From Desulfobulbaceae bacterium UBA5611 (GTDB taxonomy: Bacteria > Desulfobacterota > Desulfobulbia > Desulfobulbales > Desulfocapsaceae): 24,269 nucleotides of DNA. The DNA lies in contig DIKT01000043.1 of the NCBI GenBank assembly GCA_002424635.1, forward strand, positions 825 through 25,093, given 5' to 3'. A program made the translations under genes and the position numbers. This document shows, in pieces, positions 16,144 through 24,165 of this stretch (within the stretch, counting starts at the first letter, position 1; every line of letters starts with the position of its first letter). The notes below the pieces were generated by a model that searched no databases, had not been told where the DNA came from, and worked only from the letters and a program-made list of their open reading frames with translations.

Positions 16144-16386
16144 ATGTCGCTTAAAGATCATCCACCTGTTCAGCTGATATCTTGCCCATCATGCGGCAAT
16201 GATGAAGAATTTATCGAAGTAGCTGAGAATGTAATTATTACAACCCAGTATATCCAGAATCCTGACGGCAGCTTCACCCCTGAAGAGGACAATTCCCAGA
16301 TTCTGGGCCCGGTCAGACTTATCTGCGGTGAATGTGAAGCAGATCTCACTGCTTTTCATCAACGCTTTACCGATATGCTGTTTTAA
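16144..16386 (+). CDS. small zinc-ribbon hypothetical protein
   Basis: The 80-residue product has two Cys pairs, CPSC (14-17) and CGEC (61-64), joined by an acidic strand-rich linker. That is the pattern of a zinc ribbon holding one zinc ion. There is no signal peptide or membrane segment, so it is cytoplasmic. It lies 78 bases after the M23 gene on the same strand and may share its transcript. AGGA lies about 10 bases before the ATG. I cannot assign a role. Confidence 0.65.
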   Translation: MSLKDHPPVQLISCPSCGNDEEFIEVAENVIITTQYIQNPDGSFTPEEDNSQILGPVRLICGECEADLTAFHQRFTDMLF

Positions 16387-16411
16387 GTTTATATCTAATT
16401 AGCTTCTTTTC

Positions 16412-17056
16412 TTACTGACTGCTTCTTTCTCGTTCACAATGAGGGATGGCCACTGCGGGCGGTCCCTTGATCAACATCTGGGCGATAGTCAATTTTATCC
16501 TTGGATAAAGCCGCCTGGCCCCATCCATCAAATCATTTTCCAGCATTGCCAACTTACGCAGCAAATCTGTACGGTCGGTCTGGGGCACTGCTGATGGCTG
16601 CTGAGAAAACTTCTGTTCCACTAGTTCCTGACAATGAAAACAGCCAGGAAAATTTAGGCGCTGGCCATCAGGCCTCTGCATGGTGGCCGGCACCCCATGG
16701 GTCCTGCAGACCATCAGGCGATGTCGATAGAGCACACAACGGCCGTGTTCATTCAATGGACACATGATTTGTGGTCGTTCATTGCGCTCCAGGGCTTGCT
16801 CACAGCCAGTTACATACAAACGGCTGCGCTCAAGAATGCCAGCCTGCTGTGCTTCCGGTAGCTGACAGAATCCCAGCCACAGATAGCCCCACTCAACAAA
16901 AGTATGATGCTGGAAATAGGAATCACAACAGTTATCCGGACAGCCATCACAACTCAACTGCAGCTGGGTTGCCACCTGTTCATAGCGGCTTGCCATTTCT
17001 TCATAAATCCGGCCCATCCGGTCGGCCAGCTCAGGATTGAGCTTAATTTCCTTCAT
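16412..17056 (-). CDS. YkgJ-like zinc/iron-chelating domain protein
   Basis: The 214-residue product has the Cys cluster of the YkgJ/zinc-iron-chelating family: CDGCPDNCC (36-44), then C99, C107 and C117 in a segment ending CRTHG, and a further pair CFHC (139-142). The order CxxCxxxCC ... C ... CRTHG suggests a metal or Fe-S cluster site. I chose ATG 17056 (MKEIKLNPEL) because AAGGA lies about 6 bases before it; the frame opens 48 bases earlier inside the AMMECR1 gene. The start overlaps the end of that gene by 14 bases, so the two are translationally coupled. The cellular target is unknown. Confidence 0.75.
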   Translation of the reverse strand: MKEIKLNPELADRMGRIYEEMASRYEQVATQLQLSCDGCPDNCCDSYFQHHTFVEWGYLWLGFCQLPEAQQAGILERSRLYVTGCEQALERNERPQIMCPLNEHGRCVLYRHRLMVCRTHGVPATMQRPDGQRLNFPGCFHCQELVEQKFSQQPSAVPQTDRTDLLRKLAMLENDLMDGARRLYPRIKLTIAQMLIKGPPAVAIPHCERERSSQ

Positions 17057-17621
17057 CCGTTTTTCCTTCTTCAAAACATTGCACCTGATAGGTCTCAATC
17101 TCAAGATGAGACTCCTGCCAAGCCGTCTGAGACAAGCCTGCTTTCTGACAAAGATGGCCTAAAAAATCTTCCGCCCGCGGCAGCTGTGTCCAGACTTGGG
17201 GTAAAAAAGTAGCACAACAACGGCCTTGCCTCAGGATTACACCATCAATGCGCAGTTTGGCCACCAAATCCTGGCCATCCTTATATTCTAAGGGTTGCGG
17301 CTTGGTCAGGACGGATATTTCAATATGTACTTCTGCCAGCTCCGCCGCGGTTAACTTTGGAAAGCGGCAATCCTGGAAAGCGGCACTCAAGGCATTACGG
17401 CGGATACTGTCATAGATGGAGCCTACCGGCTCTAGATTGCCGATACAGCCTCGCAGTTGACCTTTGAGCTTTAATGTGACAAACGTGCCGCATTCAGTCT
17501 TTAAAGCTGAATCAGGGGCATCCCCCTTACCGCTGATCTTAATACCGAATTTCTCACCGATGGTCTGGCGAGCCAATCTTAGCAATTGCTCCCCATGCTC
17601 TTTCGTTAGAAAATTTTGCAT
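17043..17621 (-). CDS. AMMECR1-domain protein (AmmeMemoRadiSam protein A type)
   Basis: This 192-residue protein is an AMMECR1-domain protein. The hallmark LRGCIGNLEP is at 56-65, with family segments DSIRRNALSAAFQDCRFPKL (71-90), DGVILRQGR (126-134) and FLPQVW (139-144). In many anaerobes this domain accompanies a Memo-domain protein and a radical-SAM enzyme; neither is in this window. The start is set by AGGAGGAGAT directly before ATG 17621, which is better than the frame's opening at 17660. It is followed by, and overlaps, the YkgJ-like gene. Its biochemical activity is not established. Confidence 0.85.
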   Translation of the reverse strand: MQNFLTKEHGEQLLRLARQTIGEKFGIKISGKGDAPDSALKTECGTFVTLKLKGQLRGCIGNLEPVGSIYDSIRRNALSAAFQDCRFPKLTAAELAEVHIEISVLTKPQPLEYKDGQDLVAKLRIDGVILRQGRCCATFLPQVWTQLPRAEDFLGHLCQKAGLSQTAWQESHLEIETYQVQCFEEGKTDEGN

Positions 17622-17676
17622 ATCTCCTCCTTTTGTTTTGTTGGCTGGTCTCGTAAACAAATAAGGATACTTAACT

Positions 17677-18717
17677 TTATTTTCCCCAATCTATACCCAG
17701 CATTAAGCAGTTGATACCACTACCGATCCCCAGTATTGCCGCCCGCTGACCCGGCAGAAAAACCTTCTGTTCAATAGCCATGGCCATGGTTATGGGGGCA
17801 GATACCGATCCGACATTACCAAGGAAAGGCAGCGTTTCAAAATTCTTGGTCGCATCCAGTCCCAGTGACTCAAAGAGTAATCTGGCATGGGCGGATCCCA
17901 CCTGATGACAGCAATAATTATCAATATCTGCCGGATGCCAGCCAGGTTCAGCGGAAAAGGCCTGCCAGGTCATTAAGGCGGTCTCAACCCCCCGTCTTAA
18001 AAGGGTTTCGGAATCGGTATTCATTATGGTCGTCGCCCCACCCTGTTGACTTCCTTGACAAAGATTGGAATGGGTAGTGTTCGCCCGCCAGCAACCATGG
18101 ATCAGACGAGGCTGCGTCATTTCGGGTTCGGCCCGGCACATATAAAGGGCCACCGAACCGGAACCGATGGTTAAAGAAGCAAAGGCCGGTTTAATGGTCT
18201 TGCGGGTTAAGGTGGTATCAGTCAGTAGGGCCGCAATAGTCGACTCCACCAGTTCTTCCGCCGTTTCTCCGGCCACCAGTAAACCATTTTTGACCTGGCC
18301 CAGTTCAATCATATTGGCCAGGACCACCATGCCATCCAGAAAACCGAGACAGGCATTAGACAAATCAAACAGCAGACAATTAGCCGATAGGCCCAGACTA
18401 TCATGGACAAAGGAAGCCGTAGCCGGCTCCATCATATCTCTGGAGACTGAAGTAAAAATCAGGCAGTCGATCTGCTCGGCACCAAGATCGGCCTGCTCCA
18501 TTACTTTACGTCCGGCCAGAATAGCCCCCTGACTGGGCCTGGTTCCCGGCTCCCAGAAACGCCTCTCTTTGATACCGCTCATCATCTCCAAGCGGCCCAG
18601 AGGTAATTTTAAGCGCTCATAGACCGAGGCTAAGCGCTGTTCCAGATCTGCTGAGCTCACCTTGCGTGGCGGCAAAGCATAACCAAAAGTATGAAGACAA
18701 ACTTGTGAGTAGTGCAT
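17677..18717 (-). CDS. OleA-like beta-ketoacyl synthase III family thiolase
   Basis: This 346-residue enzyme belongs to the FabH-like thiolase group and is closest in pattern to OleA, which joins two fatty acyl-CoA chains head to head. Glu97 (MMEPAT), Cys123 (SNACLGFLDG), His271 (CCHQVG) and Asn301 (GNVGSVSAP) fit the OleA set. The Glu-Cys spacing (26) and the His-Asn spacing (30) equal those of Xanthomonas OleA (E117/C143, H285/N315). The N-terminal FGYALPPRKVSS and RFWEPGTRPS segments also fit. The open frame begins with GTG at 18723, but ATG 18717 sits five bases after AGGAAG and is preferred. No oleB, oleC or oleD is nearby. A FabH-like role remains possible. Confidence 0.78.
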   Translation of the reverse strand: MHYSQVCLHTFGYALPPRKVSSADLEQRLASVYERLKLPLGRLEMMSGIKERRFWEPGTRPSQGAILAGRKVMEQADLGAEQIDCLIFTSVSRDMMEPATASFVHDSLGLSANCLLFDLSNACLGFLDGMVVLANMIELGQVKNGLLVAGETAEELVESTIAALLTDTTLTRKTIKPAFASLTIGSGSVALYMCRAEPEMTQPRLIHGCWRANTTHSNLCQGSQQGGATTIMNTDSETLLRRGVETALMTWQAFSAEPGWHPADIDNYCCHQVGSAHARLLFESLGLDATKNFETLPFLGNVGSVSAPITMAMAIEQKVFLPGQRAAILGIGSGINCLMLGIDWGK

Positions 18718-18723
18718 GTTCAC

Positions 18724-19004
18724 TTCCTATTTTTCAGCCTTGACTCTGAGGCCAACGGCCAGCCGGTCGCACCCTTAACTGTTTGTATCCACATAATTAT
18801 TCCTAATTTTAATTGTATCACACTTAATTGGATCTGCTGAGATATTGATTTTTATGGAAATTTACCCTGTTGTCGCCTATCTTCCTCATAAACAAAACAG
18901 CAGCTCTCTCTTTTATTAAGCCTGCTTCACATAAATGCCAATAATTACCAACCAGTGCCTGCAGATAAGCCTACAGCATTTAACTCCCAACCAGGATCTA
19001 CCTT
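18724..19004. other. 281-base divergent intergenic region
   Basis: This gap separates the minus-strand OleA-like gene from a plus-strand Cys-rich gene and must hold both promoters. It is AT-rich in the middle (18781-18940). I see no convincing -35/-10 pair, no hairpin with T-run and no gene longer than 25 codons. The minus strand carries AGGAAG at about 18723-18728 as the ribosome site of the OleA-like gene. Confidence 0.5.
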
Positions 19005-19391
19005 ATGATTAGGATACCAGACAAAAATAGCCGAAAGTGTGACTCTTGCGGCAGTAAGCTCCAGGAAGGAGAATTATTTTATCATTGCCGCACTGAAATT
19101 ATGGCCATCAAGGATCAGAGCCTGCTTGAATTAAAATATACCGATCGTCTCATAGCGCAGGCCCTCATAGAACTGGACATTACAGATGCCATGGTACCAC
19201 TGGATAATATTTACCAGGAGATTATTCTCCAGTTATGTCCTGCCTGTTACCCGCTTTTGCTCCAAAAAATTCATAACATGAGCAGTAATCAGAGATGCTG
19301 CGGCCAGTGCCAACCAGCACCGAAAAAGCCCAAACAAGGAAAATTGTTATCTTTTCCCGCCACCAAGAGTTCTGACAATGATTCTTTGTAA
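19005..19391 (+). CDS. cysteine-rich hypothetical protein
   Basis: The 128-residue product has CDSC (12-15), C28, CPAC (78-81) and a CCGQC cluster (98-102), which suggests a zinc-ribbon-like fold split by a helical insert (about 38-75). It is cytoplasmic by sequence, with no signal or membrane segment. The C-terminus is basic and low in complexity (PAPKKPKQGK). The ATG at 19005 has AGGA about 9 bases upstream. It is alone, facing nadB tail to tail. I do not recognise the family; a small metal-binding protein of this lineage is most likely. Confidence 0.6.
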   Translation: MIRIPDKNSRKCDSCGSKLQEGELFYHCRTEIMAIKDQSLLELKYTDRLIAQALIELDITDAMVPLDNIYQEIILQLCPACYPLLLQKIHNMSSNQRCCGQCQPAPKKPKQGKLLSFPATKSSDNDSL

Positions 19392-19416
19392 ACGACCATC
19401 AAAGCTGATTCTACTT

Positions 19417-19435
19417 AGCAAGAATGGCCCTTGCT
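19417..19435. terminator. short hairpin between converging genes
   Basis: AGCAAG (19417-19422) pairs with CTTGCT (19430-19435) around a 7-base loop, in the 78-base gap between the Cys-rich gene and nadB, which converge. There is no strong T-run on either side, so a terminator role is weakly supported. Confidence 0.25.
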
Positions 19436-19469
19436 GTTTGGCAATTCAAAAACTTATAAACAAACATCC

Positions 19470-21086
19470 TCAACATATTTCAATCTCAGCCATAATTCCG
19501 TCTTTTTTTCTGCGAAAACGGGTGTCATGAGCAAAAACAGCCTTAGTCTTCGGATACTCAACAAGGTAATGCAGGCCCCGCGATTCTTTCCTGCTTAAGG
19601 CCGACTGGATTATCAATAAAGAGACATGGGCAATATTCCTTAATTCTATCATATTAGGGGTCACAAAATAATCCCTATAATGTTGTTCTATTTCTTGAAA
19701 AATGGCCTCCATCTGTTTTTTTGCCAACTGCAATCTTTTGATACTTCTGACAATGCCGACATAATTCCACATAATGCGTCTGATAAGATCCCAGTTATGA
19801 TTAATCAGAATTTCTTCATTCAAGACCTTGGCCTCGCCGGCTCTCCATGGTTCAATGGCAGGCAATTTTTTTTGCGATATTTGCGGCCAATGATGGACAC
19901 AATATTCATATGCCCTTTCGGCAAAAACCACAGCCTCCAGCAAGGAATTACTGGCTAAGCGATTGCCCCCATGTAAACCGGTACAGGCAGTTTCTCCCAA
20001 GGCCATTAAACCGTCCAGCGAAGTTTTTCCCCAACTATCCGTCTGCACGCCGCCGCACATATAATGAGCGGCCGGCACTACTGGAATATATTCTCTAGTA
20101 ATATCAATACCATACTCCAGACAACGGGCATATATGGTCGGAAAACGATTTTTTATAAAGTTCTTATCTTTATGGGTAATATCAAGAAAAACACAATCAG
20201 CACCACTTTCTTTCAACTCCTGGTCTATTGCTCTGGCCACCGCATCTCTGGTGGCCAGCTCTTTGCGACTATCATATTTATGCATAAAGGGCTGGCCCTT
20301 CTCATCCACAAGAATCGCACCTTCGCCCCGGACCGCTTCAGAAATCAGAAAATTCTTGGCTTTCGGATGATATAAACATGTGGGATGAAACTGCATGAAT
20401 TCCATATTGGCCATCACCGCCCCGGCCCTGAAGGCCATGGCCAAACCATCCCCTGTGGCAATATCAGGATTGGTGGTATAAAGATAAACTTTACCAGTAC
20501 CGCCGGTACATAAGGTGGTAACTTTGGCTTTATAGATCTCAACGATCATCTTATCATCCAGAACATAAGCCCCGGCACAATAGCGCCGATCCTCAGTGGC
20601 CCCATCTATCATAAGGAGGTCTACAGCTGTATGATTTTCCAATATTCTTATTTGCGGATATTGCTTAATTTTTTCCAGCAAGGCACGTTCAATTTCTCTG
20701 CCGGTAAAATCATTGGCATGGGCCACTCTCCGCCTGGAATGGCCTCCCTCCTGGCCCAGATTTAATCCCGATGAATCTTGTGCATCTTTAACAAAATCAA
20801 CACCCAGCGCAATTAAATCTCTGACCCTGGCCGGACCATTTCTGACTACTAGCTCTACTATATCTTCATCACACAGGCCGGCCCCGCTCAACAAAGTATC
20901 TTCGATATGTTCCTGCGGTGAATCACTCTTGGAGAGTACAGCCGCAATTCCACCCTGAGCCAGATTGGTGGCGCTATCAACGTCATTTTTTTTGGTAACT
21001 ACTATCACTGAACCTAGTGCCGCCACTCGTAAAGCAAAAGATAAGCCGGCAATACCGCTACCAATTATTAAGAAATCACATTCCAT
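19470..21086 (-). CDS. nadB: L-aspartate oxidase
   Basis: This 538-residue flavoprotein oxidises L-aspartate to iminoaspartate, the first step of NAD synthesis from aspartate; in anaerobes fumarate is the usual electron acceptor. The FAD-binding GSGIAGLSFA is at 9-18. Further family motifs are NLAQGGIAA (41-49), GGHSRRRVAHAND (114-126), MQFHPT (231-236), EAVRGEGA (250-257), PAAHYMCGGV (338-347) and HGGNRLASNS (372-381). The C-terminal helical domain with SRKESRGLHYLVEYP is present, so the protein is full length. The partner NadA is not in the window. It is divergent from parA, sharing the 197-base gap that holds parS. Confidence 0.93.
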   Translation of the reverse strand: MECDFLIIGSGIAGLSFALRVAALGSVIVVTKKNDVDSATNLAQGGIAAVLSKSDSPQEHIEDTLLSGAGLCDEDIVELVVRNGPARVRDLIALGVDFVKDAQDSSGLNLGQEGGHSRRRVAHANDFTGREIERALLEKIKQYPQIRILENHTAVDLLMIDGATEDRRYCAGAYVLDDKMIVEIYKAKVTTLCTGGTGKVYLYTTNPDIATGDGLAMAFRAGAVMANMEFMQFHPTCLYHPKAKNFLISEAVRGEGAILVDEKGQPFMHKYDSRKELATRDAVARAIDQELKESGADCVFLDITHKDKNFIKNRFPTIYARCLEYGIDITREYIPVVPAAHYMCGGVQTDSWGKTSLDGLMALGETACTGLHGGNRLASNSLLEAVVFAERAYEYCVHHWPQISQKKLPAIEPWRAGEAKVLNEEILINHNWDLIRRIMWNYVGIVRSIKRLQLAKKQMEAIFQEIEQHYRDYFVTPNMIELRNIAHVSLLIIQSALSRKESRGLHYLVEYPKTKAVFAHDTRFRRKKDGIMAEIEIC

Positions 21087-21108
21087 TTTTCAACCATTAT
21101 AATCTATA

Positions 21109-21124
21109 TGTTTCACGTGAAACA
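21109..21124. promoter_or_regulatory. parS: parS centromere site
   Basis: TGTTTCACGTGAAACA is a perfect 16-base palindrome identical to the widely conserved bacterial chromosomal parS. ParB loads here and spreads to form the partition complex moved by ParA. It lies 22 bases before the nadB start codon and 160 bases before parA, so it may also affect expression of both genes. A single copy is visible in the window. Confidence 0.95.
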
Positions 21125-21283
21125 TTATTTAACCAATAAACAAGCCCGGCAGTCCAATATGACAAACGCCAATTATCGGAAATCAAATAGTATGGCATAG
21201 ATTTATGTTGTCTGCCGTTGCAAACTGGGATAAAACAACAAGCAATTGCATAATCTAAGAAACACATATATACAGGTGTCAAG

Positions 21284-22078
21284 ATGGTACAAAACAATAT
21301 GGCTAAGATAATCGCAGTGGCCAATCAGAAGGGAGGGGTCGGCAAAACTACCTCAGCAGTTAATTTAGCGGCAGCCCTGGCCAAAAAGAAAAAGAAAGTA
21401 CTTCTTATTGACTCCGACCCTCAAGGTAATGCCTCAAGCGGCCTGGGCATACACACCGGTTCCCTCAAAAAACACCTCTATCACAGCTATACCGGAGGTG
21501 TACCTTTAACTGATGTTATCATAAAAACCAAGGTAAATAATCTCTCTATTGCCCCCTCCAATATAAATCTGGTGGCGGCAGAAATAGAACTTATTGCCAT
21601 GGATGAGAGAGAATTCCAACTGCAAAAAATACTTCAGACGGTAAAGACCAATTTTGATTTTATCATCATTGATTGTCCGCCATCTCTTGGCTTGTTGACT
21701 ATTAACGGGCTGACCGCTGCACATTCCGTGCTCATCCCAATGCAATGTGAGTTTTATGCCATGGAAGGGCTCTCCCAACTAGTCAAAACAATTCGTTCGG
21801 TTAAAAAGGCCTTCAATAAAGATCTTTTTATTGAAGGCCTGCTGCTCACCATGTATGATAAACGTAACAAACTGACCTATCAGGTAGCAGAAGAGGTAGC
21901 CAAACATTTTGGTGACCAGGTCTTCAAGACCGTCATTCCTAGAAATGTCAGGCTCAGTGAATGTCCAAGTCATGGCCAAACCATAATCGAGTATGATATC
22001 CGTTCAAGCGGGGCAATAGCATATATGAATCTGGCTAATGAGTTTCTTAAACAACAAAGGCTATGGTTATGTCCATAA
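21284..22078 (+). CDS. parA: chromosome partitioning ATPase ParA (Soj)
   Basis: This 264-residue ATPase binds DNA non-specifically in its ATP form and is released by ParB, which drives origin segregation. The deviant Walker A motif KGGVGKTT is at 16-23, with the signature Lys. DSDPQGNASSGLG follows near 43-55, and the Walker B-like DCPPSLG lies near 129-135. It is the short, chromosomal type without an N-terminal helix-turn-helix, as in plasmid type Ib and Soj proteins. I kept ATG 21284, which has AGGTG five bases upstream; ATG 21299 (MAKIIAVANQ) is possible. It overlaps parB by 10 bases. Confidence 0.93.
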   Translation: MVQNNMAKIIAVANQKGGVGKTTSAVNLAAALAKKKKKVLLIDSDPQGNASSGLGIHTGSLKKHLYHSYTGGVPLTDVIIKTKVNNLSIAPSNINLVAAEIELIAMDEREFQLQKILQTVKTNFDFIIIDCPPSLGLLTINGLTAAHSVLIPMQCEFYAMEGLSQLVKTIRSVKKAFNKDLFIEGLLLTMYDKRNKLTYQVAEEVAKHFGDQVFKTVIPRNVRLSECPSHGQTIIEYDIRSSGAIAYMNLANEFLKQQRLWLCP

Positions 22079-22953
22079 AAAAAACAGCTTTAGGGCAGGG
22101 TGTCGGCCTCCTTTTTATTAATGATAATGAGGAAGAAAAATATCTTGAGTGTGACATTGACAAGATTATTCCCAACAAATATCAGCCGCGAAGTTACTTT
22201 GCAGAAGAAGGACTAGCCGAACTTACTCAGTCCATTCAGGAGCACGGTGTAATCCAACCCCTGATAGTAACTAGCCAAGCAGATGGTTATTATCAATTAA
22301 TTGCCGGCGAAAGAAGATTAAGGGCCTCTCTGCGTGCAGGTTTACAAAAAGTTCCTGTCATTATCCGCACCGTGACCAACGACGACAATCTTTTAGAACT
22401 GGCCCTCATTGAAAATATTCAACGCAAAGACCTTAATGTTATTGAAGAAGCTGAGGCATATAATAAACTTATCGAAAAATTTAATTATACCCAGGAGCAG
22501 GCAGCGCAACGGGTAGGGAAGAAACGATCAACCATCACTAATATATTGAGATTATTACAACTTCCTGACTATATCAAAAATGATTTAGAACAAGGCACCC
22601 TAAGCGAAGGACATGCCCGGGTCCTCCTGCGCATCCTCGACAGCCCTTCTGAATTGCAGGAATTACGCAATCAAATTATTGCCAAGAACCTGTCAGTACG
22701 ACAAACTGAACAAAGTATCCGGCGCACCAAAGGAACAGGCAAAACAGCGCTTACCAGTAATATCAACAACCAACTACTTGAAATTCCACACTCTTATTGT
22801 GTATCACTAACAAATCAACTCACTAACGCCTTACACTCCAAAGTAAATATTACCCAGAGTGGCAGCCGCGGGAAGATTGAAATCGACTATTATTCATTAG
22901 ATGACCTGGAAAGGGTGATAGGTTTAATCGTGATGGAGTCGGCCGGCATTTAA
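22069..22953 (+). CDS. parB: chromosome partitioning protein ParB (Spo0J)
   Basis: This 294-residue protein binds parS and slides along DNA as a CTP-dependent clamp. The N-terminal CTPase fold shows IIPNKYQPR (33-41), the CTP-binding AGERRLRA (79-86) and ENIQRKDLN (115-123). A helix-turn-helix region (about 138-165, with QEQAAQRVGKKRSTITNIL) reads parS, and the C-terminal part should dimerise. The frame opens at ATG 22063, but MSIKKTALGQG at 22069 fits other ParB starts better. The start lies inside the end of parA, so the genes are coupled. A perfect parS sits upstream at 21109. Confidence 0.92.
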   Translation: MSIKKTALGQGVGLLFINDNEEEKYLECDIDKIIPNKYQPRSYFAEEGLAELTQSIQEHGVIQPLIVTSQADGYYQLIAGERRLRASLRAGLQKVPVIIRTVTNDDNLLELALIENIQRKDLNVIEEAEAYNKLIEKFNYTQEQAAQRVGKKRSTITNILRLLQLPDYIKNDLEQGTLSEGHARVLLRILDSPSELQELRNQIIAKNLSVRQTEQSIRRTKGTGKTALTSNINNQLLEIPHSYCVSLTNQLTNALHSKVNITQSGSRGKIEIDYYSLDDLERVIGLIVMESAGI

Positions 22954-23033
22954 GAAAATCACCAGCAGGCAAGATACAAAATAGTTGGAAAACAAAATCG
23001 TTTAAGTTCAAAGACCACAGGTGGTAAAACTCA

Positions 23034-23183
23034 ATGCTTAAAAAAAATAAGCAAATTTTTTATCGTTTCATTCCCCTCACGATCTTTCTCATTTTGTTTA
23101 TGATCGGCATTGCGGTTAATGAGCCGCAACGGGTATTGGAACAGGCCTGGAATATCTGTCTGGATTGTATAGGAATCGGTTAA
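23034..23183 (+). CDS. CD1871A-family small CXXC membrane protein
   Basis: The 49-residue product has a positive N-terminus (MLKKNK), one membrane segment (about 9-28) and a short outer tail ending NICLDCIGIG. That ending fits the small CXXC family named after Clostridioides difficile CD1871A, whose members end in CLxCIGIG. The Cys pair (42 and 45) probably works in thiol-disulfide exchange or metal binding at the membrane surface. AGGTGG stands nine bases before the ATG. It is followed after 44 bases by a polyferredoxin gene and then by an exported redoxin-like gene, so it belongs to a redox operon. Its partner reaction is unproven. Confidence 0.78.
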   Translation: MLKKNKQIFYRFIPLTIFLILFMIGIAVNEPQRVLEQAWNICLDCIGIG

Positions 23184-23227
23184 AATTCCCGCCTGATACC
23201 GTTCTTTTCACTTTGTAATCAATTTTC

Positions 23228-24127
23228 ATGGAAACTGTCAGAAAACTTATTCAAATCTTTTTTACTTTTTTAACCAACGGATATGTGCTCTTTCCCTGGA
23301 CCAAAAATATATACCAGGGTCCCTTCAAATTAGTCTGTTCACCAGGTCTAAACTGTTATTCTTGTCCGGCATCAATTACGTATTGTCCGCTGGGGTCTAT
23401 TCAACAATTATTGCTTGGCATACGCTTCTCCTTTGAAACCGGGTCATATTTTTTTGGTTCATATGTTTTCGGAACTATTGGTATCATAGGTTCACTAACC
23501 GGCAGATTGACCTGTGGCTGGCTTTGTCCCTTTGGTCTGTTGCAGGAGCTGCTTTATAAAATACCTAGCTGGAGAAAATTTCGCACAGCCAAGCCATTGA
23601 AATATATAAAGTATTTCATGCTGGTGTTTTTTGTTATAGTTTTTCCATTAATACTGACAGATCAATGGGGAATGGGTAAACCCTGGTTCTGTAAGTTTGT
23701 CTGTCCCGCCGGTACTTTAGAAGCCGGTTTTCCCATGCTTGCATTACAACCAGACCTAAGAGCGACAGTGGGACTGCTTTTTTATAATAAACTTTTTTGG
23801 ATGTTCCTGTTTCTCTTCTGGAGTGTTTTCTCCTGTCGCTTTTTCTGTAAAACTACCTGTCCCCTGGGTGCCTTCTATGGACTTTTTAATAAAATTAGTT
23901 TTTTACAACTCCATCTTAATGAAGAGAACTGTACCGATTGCGGAGCCTGCTTTCAGGTATGTCCTATGGAAATTCAATTTAATAAAAATGTTAACAGCGC
24001 AGAATGCATTTTATGCATGCGCTGTATGAATGAAGCCTGTAAATTTGATGCCATATCTCTTAAATGTGCAGGCCTGCCGCTCTCGCAAATTGCCAGTAAA
24101 AAATCAATTAGAAACCAAACATCATAA
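23228..24127 (+). CDS. NapH/CcoG-like 4Fe-4S membrane protein
   Basis: This 299-residue inner-membrane protein passes electrons through the membrane. Cys-containing segments at the membrane face are CSPGLNCYSCP (37-47), CGWLCPFGLLQE (96-107), CKFVCPAGTLE (155-165) and CRFFCKTTCPLGAFYG (203-218), typical of NapH-type proteins. Hydrophobic helices lie between them (about 8-22, 75-92, 128-146, 178-202). Two C-terminal 4Fe-4S clusters are bound by CTDCGACFQVCP (235-246) and CILCMRCMNEAC (260-271). The first resembles classic ferredoxin spacing; the second has an extra residue before the last Cys (CxxCxxCxxxxC). No ribosome site is evident before ATG 23228. It is co-directional with the CXXC protein. 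Confidence 0.87.
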   Translation: METVRKLIQIFFTFLTNGYVLFPWTKNIYQGPFKLVCSPGLNCYSCPASITYCPLGSIQQLLLGIRFSFETGSYFFGSYVFGTIGIIGSLTGRLTCGWLCPFGLLQELLYKIPSWRKFRTAKPLKYIKYFMLVFFVIVFPLILTDQWGMGKPWFCKFVCPAGTLEAGFPMLALQPDLRATVGLLFYNKLFWMFLFLFWSVFSCRFFCKTTCPLGAFYGLFNKISFLQLHLNEENCTDCGACFQVCPMEIQFNKNVNSAECILCMRCMNEACKFDAISLKCAGLPLSQIASKKSIRNQTS

Positions 24128-24165
24128 CCTGATGTCTTTAAATTAAAAAAACGGATACTGCATCA

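Noticed and set aside
18720..18794. Minus-strand 24-codon frame just before the OleA-like gene, a possible leader peptide
   Set aside because: No codon bias, regulatory codon run or attenuator hairpin was seen; a second frame there is equally open for 15 codons, so chance is likely.
21097..21324. Minus-strand 75-codon frame with a hydrophobic start in the nadB-parA gap
   Set aside because: It overlaps parS and the parA start, uses atypical composition and has no ribosome site.
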